Assembly (NCBI GenBank): GCA_028821575.1 | Contig: JAPPFW010000034.1 | Coordinates: forward strand, 43,794 to 107,793 | Reading direction: 5' to 3' | DNA length: 64,000 nt | Source: a bacterium | GTDB taxonomy: Bacteria; Actinomycetota; Acidimicrobiia; Spongiisociales; Spongiisociaceae | In this document: positions 25,082-33,131 of the stretch, one piece after another | How the letters are laid out: each line of letters starts with the position of its first letter | How positions within the stretch are numbered: the first letter of the stretch is position 1 | The notes under the pieces: model-generated | Databases searched by the model: none | Seen by the model: the letters and a program-made list of their open reading frames with translations, nothing else | What the model was told of the DNA's origin: nothing | Made by a program: the position numbers and the translations under genes

Positions 25082-26315
25082 ACCCATCGGGCAGATCGAG
25101 GACGCCCTCGCTTCGGGGGCATTCGCACGCCACCCCCACATCTGGTACGAACGGCTTCAGGAGACCGCACCTGTCTACTGGAGCCCCTACCTCGAGCAGT
25201 GGCTCGTAACGTCCTACGACCTGGTCGAAAAGGTCCTGCTCTCGCCCGGTGAGTTCTCCAACTTCGGCTTCAACAGGGCGTTCATCGGCCGCCTGCCCGC
25301 TTTGGCCTACCAGGACGTCGGCGTGCTCCGGCATCACTACAACCAGCAGGGCCTCATCCAGACCGATCCTCCCGAGCACACCCGCTTGAGACGACTCCTA
25401 GGCCCTTCCTTCTCGCCCAGGGCCTTGTCACATCTGGGTCCCGCCATCTCGGACCGCGTGGCCGACCTCATCCGCGACGCCCGGCGCAAGGACGAACCCT
25501 TCGATGTGGTGGCCGGCCTGGCCAAGCAGGTCCCGGTCCAGGTGATCGCCGACCTGCTCGGGGTTCCCGAACCGCATCGCCGCAGATTCCCCACCTGGTC
25601 GGCGCACGTGATCCGGTTCTTCGGCACCGCCGCCCCGGTTCCCACCCACGCTCGAGCCTTGAATCGGTCGCTGGTCGAGTGGCGATCGCTCATCGTCGAA
25701 CTGCTGGCCAGCCGGTCGGAAGAGCCGAAGCGTGACTTGCTCACCGAACTGGCCGGCCTGGTGGGTTCCGAGCGGATGACCCTCGAAGAAGCGCTGTTCA
25801 CGGCCATCCACCTGCTCATCGCCGGCCACGAGACGACCACGGCTCTGATAGCGAACACCATCTACTGTCTGCTCACCCGTCCCGACCAACTCGAGGAGGT
25901 ACGGGCCTCGCCCGACCTCCTCGCGGGCGCCATCGAAGAGACACTCCGTTACGAGCCATCGATCACCCGACTCCGCAGACTCACGGTCGAGGACGCTGAA
26001 CTCGGCGATGTGGTCATCAAAGCGGGAGATCCCGTGAGCGCGGTCATCTCCGCCGCCAACCGCGACCCGACCCGCTTCGCCGATCCCCACGACTACGTGG
26101 CCGATCGGACCTTTTCCTCGGTGCCGCATCTCTCCTTCGGACGGGGCCGCCACTTCTGCCTAGGAGCCGCCCTCGCCCGCGTCGAGACGAGGATCGCCGT
26201 CAACGGCTTTCTGGAAGGCTTCCCTGGAGCCCGCCTCGCGGATACCCGACCGCCGGACCGGGTCGCCTCGATCAACCACAGATCCCTGGCGTCGTTGCTG
26301 GTTGCTGGTTGCTAG
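25065..26315 (+). CDS. Cytochrome P450
   Basis: The 416-residue soluble P450 is full length. The I-helix oxygen-binding motif is LLIAGHETTTAL (about 247-258), the ExxR pair is in ETLRYEPS, and the heme loop is FGRGRHFCLGAALARVE with the Cys ligand at residue 365. It uses a GTG start within the amidohydrolase 3' end. It needs a ferredoxin and reductase, neither of which is in the window. It probably hydroxylates a lipophilic or aromatic substrate in a small catabolic cluster regulated by the downstream TetR protein. The last codons overlap a GTTGCTG heptad array. Confidence 0.92.
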   Translation: MVTRPEPIGQIEDALASGAFARHPHIWYERLQETAPVYWSPYLEQWLVTSYDLVEKVLLSPGEFSNFGFNRAFIGRLPALAYQDVGVLRHHYNQQGLIQTDPPEHTRLRRLLGPSFSPRALSHLGPAISDRVADLIRDARRKDEPFDVVAGLAKQVPVQVIADLLGVPEPHRRRFPTWSAHVIRFFGTAAPVPTHARALNRSLVEWRSLIVELLASRSEEPKRDLLTELAGLVGSERMTLEEALFTAIHLLIAGHETTTALIANTIYCLLTRPDQLEEVRASPDLLAGAIEETLRYEPSITRLRRLTVEDAELGDVVIKAGDPVSAVISAANRDPTRFADPHDYVADRTFSSVPHLSFGRGRHFCLGAALARVETRIAVNGFLEGFPGARLADTRPPDRVASINHRSLASLLVAGC

Positions 26316-26365
26316 CTTTTGTTCACCAACCACCAACCACCAACCACCAACCACCAACCACCAAA
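26294..26365. repeat. Heptad arrays in inverted orientation between the P450 and TetR genes
   Basis: Three GTTGCTG-type units (26294-26314) cover the P450 stop codon. After a short CTTTTGTT spacer, six copies of CACCAAC follow (26324-26365; the last ends in AAA). The second array is nearly the reverse complement of the first (GTTGGTG against GTTGCTG), so the mRNA could form a long imperfect hairpin. TetR starts 18 bp later. Confidence 0.8.
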
Positions 26366-26383
26366 CGTGGGTAGCCTTCGGCC

Positions 26384-27067
26384 ATGCCTCGAATACGTGC
26401 AGCCAGCATCGCAGAGCACAAGGTCATCACACGGGCCCTCATCCTCGAGATGGCTCAAGAGTTGTTCGCTACCTGGGGATACAAGGACACGTCCTTCGGA
26501 GACATCGCCGCGGCTGCAAACATCGGCCGCACCACCCTCTACGACTACTTCGTAGACAAGGACGACCTGCTGGCCTCACTGGTCGAAGAGACCCTGCCCC
26601 CGACAATCAAGGCGATGGTCGAAAAGGTCCCCCAGGATCTCCACCCCACGGAACGTCTCCGCCGTCTGATGGCCACCACCGTCGAGTTCGTCGCGCTGGA
26701 ACCGACTCTGGGACAACTGCTCCACCGGGAGGTACCGAAGCTGTCGGAGTCGGCGCAGCAGCGAGTCGCCAACGCACACCAGGCCTTGGCTCGCGAATTC
26801 GTCGACGCCTACCGCGCGGGTGTCGAGGCCGGAGCGCTGAAACAGCTTCCTCCCGGCCTCGCGGGCCGGTTCCTCAACGACATGATCATGTCAGCAGCCC
26901 AGTTGTTGATCGACTCGGACCATCCGGAGGAAGACCTCTCGTCCGTGACCGACGCTATGAGCGACCTGATATTCAATGGCCTGACCAGGCGGGAGCCGCT
27001 CCGGCAGGCCATGACAAGTGCAGACACCTGTGGAAGACTGAGATCCGAGCGAACCGATGGTCACTGA
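26384..27067 (+). CDS. TetR-family transcriptional regulator
   Basis: The 227-residue protein has an N-terminal HTH: ALILEMAQELFATWGYKDTS and FGDIAAAANIGRTTLYDYF, followed by DKDDLLASLVEE. The ligand-binding C-terminal half is helical and unlike any class I can name. It probably controls the upstream amidohydrolase-P450 genes and/or itself. Its 3' end overlaps the ppk start by 11 bp, so it may instead be cotranscribed with ppk. The last 25 residues are hydrophilic and low-complexity. Confidence 0.85.
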   Translation: MPRIRAASIAEHKVITRALILEMAQELFATWGYKDTSFGDIAAAANIGRTTLYDYFVDKDDLLASLVEETLPPTIKAMVEKVPQDLHPTERLRRLMATTVEFVALEPTLGQLLHREVPKLSESAQQRVANAHQALAREFVDAYRAGVEAGALKQLPPGLAGRFLNDMIMSAAQLLIDSDHPEEDLSSVTDAMSDLIFNGLTRREPLRQAMTSADTCGRLRSERTDGH

Positions 27068-29114
27068 GGAAGCCGCCCACACATCCGAACCATTCTTGAT
27101 CCGGGAGTTATCCCTGCTCGAGTTCGTACGTCGCGTGCTGGCCCAAGCCGAAAGGGAGCGAACACCGCTGCTCGAGCGCGTCAGGTACGTAGCCATCGTA
27201 AGCGAGCTGATAGACGAGATCTATCAGGTTCGTGTTGCCGGACTCGACGAGCAGGTCGAGGCGGGCTTCGAGAGCCGTTCGCGAGGTGGGGTCACCGCAC
27301 CCGAGCTCCTTGATCGGATCCGCAGCGTGGTCAGCGAGATCTGCGAGTACCAGAGCGCGGTGTTCCGTGAAGAAATCCAACCCGCCCTCGAGAGGGTCGG
27401 AGTCCGGATTCTCCTCTGGGACGGGCTTGACGAGACCGACCGCGAGTACCTGAGCGGCGTGTTCCACGAGCAGGTCTACCCCGTGCTGACACCTTTGGCG
27501 GTCGATCCGGCGCACCCCTTCCCGTACATCTCGAACCTCTCCATGAACCTCGCGATCATGGTTCGGGAGCCGGAGACGGGCATCCAACGCTTCGCCCGAG
27601 TCAAGGTTCCCCCGATCCTTCCTCGGTTCATCGAGTTGCCCGAACGGAGAGGATTCGTCCCGCTCGAACAGCTCATCTCGGCACATCTGGACGAACTGTT
27701 CCCCGGGATGGACGTCACGGAGTGCCATCCGTTCCGGCTGACCCGTAACACCGACTACCAGATCGCTGAGTTCGAGACGAGCGACCTACTCGAAGCCCTC
27801 AAGTCGGAACTCGGGCGCCGCCGAAGAGGGCAGGTGATGCGGCTCGAGGTCGAGCGCGATATCGATCCCGACGTACTGAACCTGCTCATGCGCGAACTGG
27901 AGATCAAGGATCGTCATGTCTACCGGATATCGGGATTGCTGGGTCTCGGGTCCCTGACGACTCTCGCTGACATGGATCTGCCTGAACACAGGTGGAAACC
28001 CTTCCCGCCGGTTGTTCCGGCCCGCATATCCGGCAACCACGACTTCTTCAGGATGATCAGCAAGGGGGACCTGCTCGTGCATCACCCTTACGAGTCGTTC
28101 GCAGCCTCGACTGCCGAGTTCGTCCACCAAGCGGCCCACGACCCTCATGTCCTCGGGATCAAGCAGACGCTGTACCGCACCTCGCCGGACAGCGCCATCG
28201 CCCGTTCGCTCATCACCGCAGCGGAGTTGGGCAAGCAAGTAGTGGCTCTCGTCGAACTCAAGGCGCGGTTCGATGAGCAACGCAACATCGAACGTGCCCA
28301 GGCTCTGGAGGAGGCAGGCGTCCATGTGGTGTACGGCTTGGTGGGACTCAAGACCCATGCCAAGCTGTGCCTGGTCGTTCGTCAGGAGGACGGGAAACTG
28401 GCCCGCTACGTGCACACCGCAACAGGCAACTACAACGAACGCACGGCCCGCATCTACGAGGACGTCGGCATGTTCACGAAGGATTCCGACATCGGCGCGG
28501 ATGTCAGCGACCTGTTCAACCAATTGACCGGGTACAGCAAGCAGAAGTCCTACCGCAAGCTGGTGGTTGCCCCGGCCGAACTCCGTTCCCACATCGTCGA
28601 GTTGATTCTCCGGGAGGCCGAACAGGAGGAGGGTCACATCGTCGCCAAGCTGAACGGCTTGGTGGACAAGGAAACCATAATGGCGCTGTACGAGGCGTCG
28701 AGGGCCGGGACGCGTGTAGACCTGATCGTGCGGGGCGTGTGCTGCCTGCGGCCCGGGATACCCGGCATGAGCGAGAACATCACGGTCCGCTCCATCGTCG
28801 GCCGTTTCCTCGAGCACTCCCGGATATTCCGGTTCGGCCGACCGGAACGCGGCTTCCGGTACTACATCGGTTCGGCCGACCTGATGCCGCGCAACCTCGA
28901 CCGAAGGGTGGAAGCCATGTTCCCCGTCGAGGACAGGGAAGCCCAGCGTCGCCTGGAAGAGATCCTGGACCTCTGCCGAGCGGACGACCACCTTGCTTGG
29001 GAGCTCCAACACGACGGGTCCTACATACGCCGAGGCTACACGAACGACGTCGATGTCCATCAGGCTCTCATGGACGCGGCCTTGCATCGGTCCCGGTCAC
29101 TGAGGAAGCGGTAG
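27057..29114 (+). CDS. ppk: Polyphosphate kinase 1
   Basis: The 685-residue enzyme reversibly makes polyphosphate from ATP. Domain order is as in PPK1: N-terminal helical domain with FLIRELSLLEFVRRVL, head domain, then two phospholipase-D-like C-terminal domains. The autophosphorylated His is at residue 434 in GLKTHAKLCLVVR. YVHTATGNYNERTARIYEDV and a second domain with RGVCCLRPGIPG, GRFLEHSRIFRFG and IGSADLMPRNLDRRVE follow. Length is normal. The ATG lies inside the TetR 3' end. The SixA-type phosphatase follows by 4 bp, a pairing seen in many actinobacteria. Confidence 0.95.
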   Translation: MVTEEAAHTSEPFLIRELSLLEFVRRVLAQAERERTPLLERVRYVAIVSELIDEIYQVRVAGLDEQVEAGFESRSRGGVTAPELLDRIRSVVSEICEYQSAVFREEIQPALERVGVRILLWDGLDETDREYLSGVFHEQVYPVLTPLAVDPAHPFPYISNLSMNLAIMVREPETGIQRFARVKVPPILPRFIELPERRGFVPLEQLISAHLDELFPGMDVTECHPFRLTRNTDYQIAEFETSDLLEALKSELGRRRRGQVMRLEVERDIDPDVLNLLMRELEIKDRHVYRISGLLGLGSLTTLADMDLPEHRWKPFPPVVPARISGNHDFFRMISKGDLLVHHPYESFAASTAEFVHQAAHDPHVLGIKQTLYRTSPDSAIARSLITAAELGKQVVALVELKARFDEQRNIERAQALEEAGVHVVYGLVGLKTHAKLCLVVRQEDGKLARYVHTATGNYNERTARIYEDVGMFTKDSDIGADVSDLFNQLTGYSKQKSYRKLVVAPAELRSHIVELILREAEQEEGHIVAKLNGLVDKETIMALYEASRAGTRVDLIVRGVCCLRPGIPGMSENITVRSIVGRFLEHSRIFRFGRPERGFRYYIGSADLMPRNLDRRVEAMFPVEDREAQRRLEEILDLCRADDHLAWELQHDGSYIRRGYTNDVDVHQALMDAALHRSRSLRKR

Positions 29115-29118
29115 GCGG

Positions 29119-29601
29119 ATGCCCGCGTTGATGCTGCTCCGGCACGCCAAGTCCGACTGGAGGGCCGACTATGGGCACGACCGGGACCGGCCTCTCAACA
29201 AACGCGGGGTTCGATCTGCGCGGGCAATCGGCCGGTTCGTGGAGCGCTACGGACTGGTTCCGGACCTGGTCCTGACATCGCCGGCGGTCCGGACCGCCAC
29301 AACTGCCGACCTGGCCGCGGAAGCGGGAACCTGGAAGAGCGAGATCGTAGCCGTACCAGACCTGTATGGCGCCGAGCCTAACCGTCTGCTCAGCTTGATA
29401 AGGGGGCTCAACGACGTGGACCGTGTGATGGTGGTAGGACACGAGCCCACCATGTCCGGCTTCTTGGGCCGGATGACGGGTAGCCACCTCCGGGTTCCGA
29501 CCGCCACGCTGACTTGCCTGCGCCCCTTCTATAGCCGCTGGGCGGATTTGGGATGGGGAACCGCCGAAGTCGAGTTGTACATAAGACCGCGCTTGCTCTA
29601 A
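29119..29601 (+). CDS. sixA: SixA-type phosphohistidine phosphatase (histidine phosphatase superfamily)
   Basis: The 160-residue protein starts MPALMLLRHAKSDW, the RHG-type phosphate pocket with the nucleophile His. It continues with RPLNKRGVRSARAIGRFV, LVLTSPAVRTATTADLAA and VMVVGHEPTMSGFLG, where the second catalytic His lies. SixA proteins dephosphorylate phosphohistidine on HPt or PTS proteins. Next to ppk it may affect phosphate-relay or polyphosphate regulation, but this is inference. It starts 4 bp after ppk. Confidence 0.85.
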   Translation: MPALMLLRHAKSDWRADYGHDRDRPLNKRGVRSARAIGRFVERYGLVPDLVLTSPAVRTATTADLAAEAGTWKSEIVAVPDLYGAEPNRLLSLIRGLNDVDRVMVVGHEPTMSGFLGRMTGSHLRVPTATLTCLRPFYSRWADLGWGTAEVELYIRPRLL

Positions 29602-29862
29602 AGGATGGACCTAGGACACAAGGCTAGCTTTCTATCTATGAAGTACTAGAACGCACAGTTGTGCGGCGGCTGGCCCCGCTTTTTTCGACTGTGACGGTCA
29701 GTACCATCCTGATGTACTCATGTGGCTCTAGGACTTCCATCGGTTCTTTGCGTAAGATATCGGGAAGCGGTTTGCGTCCCGGTCCCGGGTTCCAGTGTGG
29801 TTGCACTCCGAGTTTCCACCATTGGATACCGTACAGGGCTGATCGGTACGTTAACCTGGTTC

Positions 29863-31719
29863 ATGATCGAGGTGATTGTCGAAGTGGACCCTCCAAGCAC
29901 ACCCTTGCTAGACCGGATCAGGGGACCTGAGGACCTTAGGTGGTTCGATGCCCGCGACTTGACGCGCCTCGCCTCCGAGATCCGAAGGCTCATAATCGCG
30001 ACCGTGAATCGCAACGGGGGCCATTTGGGATCCAACCTGGGAATAGTCGAGTTGACCATCGCCCTCCATCGTGTGTTCGAGTCTCCCCACGACGTCATCC
30101 TTTTCGACACGGGTCATCAGACTTACCCGCACAAGCTTCTCACCGGCAGGCGCGAGGCCTTCGACAGCCTGCGAAGTCCGGGGGGAATGTCCGGGTATCC
30201 CAGCCGGGTCGAATCGTCCCACGACTGGATCGAGAACAGCCACGCGTCTACCGCCCTCGCGTATGCACACGGACTGGCCACTGCAGTCAAGGCAAGGGAA
30301 GAGGACCGCCAGGTAGTCGCGGTGATTGGGGACGGCTCGTTGACCGGGGGAATGGCGCTCGAGGGCCTGAACAACCTCGGTCACTCCAGCAGTGACGTAA
30401 CGATAATTCTCAACGACAACGGCCGGTCCTACGCTCCTACCATCTCGAAGCTGTCGGAGAGTCTGATCAAGCTCCGCGCCAGCCCTGTATACATGCGAAG
30501 GCAGGAGCGCATCGAACAGATAGCCGAATCGGTTCCATGGGTCGGGGACATGCTCCGCCGTGGAATCGACGCCACCAAGATGGCAATACGTCACATGTGG
30601 GATCCGCCCTTCATCTTCGAGCAGCTCGGTATTCACTATGTCGGACCCTACAACGGCCATGAGATAGCGGAACTCGAGAAGGTACTGGAGAAGGTGAAGC
30701 TGTTCGAAGGACCAACTGTGGTCCATGTGATCACCCAGAAGGGCCGCGGGTACAAGCCGGCGGAGAGGGACCCGATCAAGAATATGCACGACCTCTCGTC
30801 GATCAAGCAGGGCAGCTACACGGCGGCCTTCGCCGAGCATATGGTGCGAATGGGCGAACGGCACCCCGAGCTGGTAGCGGTGACTGCGGCCATGCCCGAC
30901 TCCACGGGGCTGCTGCCCTTCGTGGACCGGTTTCCCGACCGGGCCTTCGATGTAGGCATCGCGGAACAACACGCGGTCACCATGGCGAGTGGGATGGCGA
31001 TGGGCGGAATGCGCCCGATCGTGGCCATCTACTCGACATTCCTCACCCGGGCCCTCGATCAGATAAACCTCGATACCGCCCTGCACCGGTGCCCGGTGGT
31101 GTTCTGCATCGACCGCGCCGGCATCACCGGGGACGACGGAGCTTCGCACCACGGAACCCTCGACATGGTGCTTCTCTCCAAGATCCCGGGCATGACGATC
31201 TTCGCGCCCTCCTCCTACGAGGAACTCCCGGTGATGCTGGACACTGCCCTGGAAACCACCTATGGCCCCTGTGCCATCCGTTGGCCCAAGACCGCGGCGC
31301 CAAAGGTGTCCCCAGACCAGGTGGGCTCCGGGCTGTCGGCCCGCCGCGCCCGCGAGGGCTCCGATGTTTGCCTCATCGGGATAGGGAAGATGCTCGCGAC
31401 CGCCTCCGAAGCCGCCGATCGGCTCGAATCCGAGGGGATCAGTTGCTCGGTCTGGGACCCCCGGGTGGTCAAGCCGCTGGATCCGGTGATGATCAGCGAC
31501 GCGATCGGTCATCGCCTGGTGGTCACAGTCGAGGACGGGCTCCGCGAGGGGGGCATCGGCCAGGCTATCCGCGACCAGATATCCGCCTCGGCGCCCACAC
31601 CCGTGGTGGTGCTCGGGATTCCCACCGTCCACATCCCCCACGGAAGGGTGGACCAGATCCTGTCCGACTACGGTCTCGACGCCTCCGGGATCGTCGCCAA
31701 TGCCAAGAAACACCTATAA
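29863..31719 (+). CDS. dxs: 1-deoxy-D-xylulose-5-phosphate synthase
   Basis: The frame opens earlier, but ATG 29863 (MIEVIVEVDPP) gives the normal N-terminus; product 618 residues. DXS condenses pyruvate and glyceraldehyde-3-phosphate on thiamine diphosphate, the first step of the MEP isoprenoid pathway. Motifs are NRNGGHLGSNLGIVELTIAL, FDTGHQTYPHKLLTGR, the ThDP site GDGSLTGGMALEGLNNLG...NDN, DVGIAEQHAVTMASGMA and DRAGITGDDGASHHGTLD. The family's ESxHD segment reads RVESSHDWIENSHAS. It follows a 261-bp gap after sixA that should contain its promoter, and stands alone. In Actinobacteria paralogues occur, so a second dxs may exist elsewhere. Confidence 0.93.
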   Translation: MIEVIVEVDPPSTPLLDRIRGPEDLRWFDARDLTRLASEIRRLIIATVNRNGGHLGSNLGIVELTIALHRVFESPHDVILFDTGHQTYPHKLLTGRREAFDSLRSPGGMSGYPSRVESSHDWIENSHASTALAYAHGLATAVKAREEDRQVVAVIGDGSLTGGMALEGLNNLGHSSSDVTIILNDNGRSYAPTISKLSESLIKLRASPVYMRRQERIEQIAESVPWVGDMLRRGIDATKMAIRHMWDPPFIFEQLGIHYVGPYNGHEIAELEKVLEKVKLFEGPTVVHVITQKGRGYKPAERDPIKNMHDLSSIKQGSYTAAFAEHMVRMGERHPELVAVTAAMPDSTGLLPFVDRFPDRAFDVGIAEQHAVTMASGMAMGGMRPIVAIYSTFLTRALDQINLDTALHRCPVVFCIDRAGITGDDGASHHGTLDMVLLSKIPGMTIFAPSSYEELPVMLDTALETTYGPCAIRWPKTAAPKVSPDQVGSGLSARRAREGSDVCLIGIGKMLATASEAADRLESEGISCSVWDPRVVKPLDPVMISDAIGHRLVVTVEDGLREGGIGQAIRDQISASAPTPVVVLGIPTVHIPHGRVDQILSDYGLDASGIVANAKKHL

Positions 31720-31871
31720 GCTGGTCGGATACCCTACTCCTTCCGAAGCCGGTGTTCTATAGTCTGGGAGTGGAGAAGAGTTCACGTCTCCGTACGACTT
31801 CCCAAAGCACGAGTGTGTCTCGCTGGTAGAAACGGGACTGGACAGCCGGACGAACGAAAGGTTCTCAAACA

Positions 31872-33026
31872 ATGGTTAAACGACTCGCACCGCTGGTCTG
31901 CGTGTTGGCTTTGATTGTCACTGCCTGCGGCACAGACGACGAAACCACAACCGAGACGCAGCCAGCCACGACAGCTGCCGCCGAGGTCACAACGACTGCC
32001 GCCGCTGAGCCGACTACCACCGTGTCTGTCGACTTTGCCCAGGACGATGGCACCCTCGCCGCAGTCCAGGCACGTGGCTCCTTGCGTTGTGGAGTCTCGA
32101 CCAGCGCCATCGGGTTCGCCGAACCCCAGGACGATGGTTCTTTCAAGGGATTCGACGCCGACTACTGCCGCGCTCTGGCTGCAGCAGTTCTCGGTGACGC
32201 CAACGCCGTCGAGTTCGTAGGCACCACCGCCGCCGAGCGCTTCACCGTGCTGGCTGCCGGCGAGATCGATGTGCTGTTCCGCAACACCACCTGGACACAG
32301 AGCCGCGACACAGAGATCGGTGGCGACTTCGGACCCACGACGTTCTACGACGGCCAGCAGATCATGGGGAAGGCCGACTTCGGGTTCGACGATGCTTCGA
32401 CTCTGGAGGATGTGGACGGGGCCCGGCTCTGCACCAATGCCGGAACCACCACCGAGAAGAACATCACCGAGGGCGCCCGCGTGGTCGGCGCCGAGATCGA
32501 ACTCGTGACGGTCGAGAACTTCCCGGAGGCGATGGAACTCTTCCGCGAAGGATCCTGCGACCTGGTGACCACCGACGGGTCGGCCCTGTTCGGCCATCGT
32601 TACTCGGCCATCCAGAACGGTGAGATCGCGGAGGGCGACTGGATCATCTTCCCGACCACCCCGATCTCCAAGGAGCCCCTCGGACCGATGTACCGGCAGA
32701 ACGACAGCCAATGGGCCGACGTCGTCAACTGGTTGGTGTACATCTTGATCATCGCCGACGAGAAGGGCATCACGTCCGCGAACATCGAGGAGATGGTTGC
32801 CAACCCGCCCGACCCCGAGGCAGGCCGGTTCCTCGGAGTGGGTGAGGACGAGCTCCAGACCAAGATGGGCCTTTCGGCCGACGCGTACGCCCAGGCCATC
32901 CGCCAGGTCGGCAACTACGACGAGATCTACGTCAACAACCTGCGCCCGCTCGGCTTCTCGAGGGCGGGGTCCGCCAATGCCCGGTGGACCGAAGGTGGTC
33001 TTGTCTACGCGCCTCCGGCCCGCTGA
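31872..33026 (+). CDS. aapJ: Amino-acid ABC transporter substrate-binding lipoprotein (AapJ/BztA type)
   Basis: The 384-residue precursor has a lipobox ALIVTAC (Cys about 19), then a Thr/Ala-rich linker (about 23-50) that spaces it from the membrane. The binding domain has the polar amino-acid signature: GSLRCGVSTSAIGFAEPQ, GFDADYCRALAAAVLG, AAERFTVLAAGEIDVLFRNT and GFSRAGSANARW. These are hallmarks of the Aap/Bzt general L-amino-acid importer. A TATAGT -10-like hexamer lies at 31758-31763, about 110 bp upstream, without a clear -35. A hairpin terminator/attenuator follows before the permeases. Confidence 0.92.
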   Translation: MVKRLAPLVCVLALIVTACGTDDETTTETQPATTAAAEVTTTAAAEPTTTVSVDFAQDDGTLAAVQARGSLRCGVSTSAIGFAEPQDDGSFKGFDADYCRALAAAVLGDANAVEFVGTTAAERFTVLAAGEIDVLFRNTTWTQSRDTEIGGDFGPTTFYDGQQIMGKADFGFDDASTLEDVDGARLCTNAGTTTEKNITEGARVVGAEIELVTVENFPEAMELFREGSCDLVTTDGSALFGHRYSAIQNGEIAEGDWIIFPTTPISKEPLGPMYRQNDSQWADVVNWLVYILIIADEKGITSANIEEMVANPPDPEAGRFLGVGEDELQTKMGLSADAYAQAIRQVGNYDEIYVNNLRPLGFSRAGSANARWTEGGLVYAPPAR

Positions 33027-33054
33027 ACGCAAGGAACAAATGACCCCGAATTGT

Positions 33055-33082
33055 GGAGGGGGCACCGTCAGGTGCCCCCTCC
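33055..33082 (+). terminator. Attenuator-like hairpin between the binding protein and permease genes
   Basis: A perfect 12-bp stem (GGAGGGGGCACC and its complement) with a GTCA loop lies 29 bp after the binding-protein stop. No T-run follows. It likely reduces read-through into the permease genes or protects the upstream message, raising binding-protein yield. Confidence 0.7.
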
Positions 33083-33131
33083 CTGCGTCTGCGCTTGGTA
33101 TGGTCTAGGCACCAGCTAGACGGACGCTCAA

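Noticed and set aside
26324-26365. Possible CRISPR array
   Set aside because: Units are 7 bp, directly contiguous and without spacers; no cas genes are in the window.
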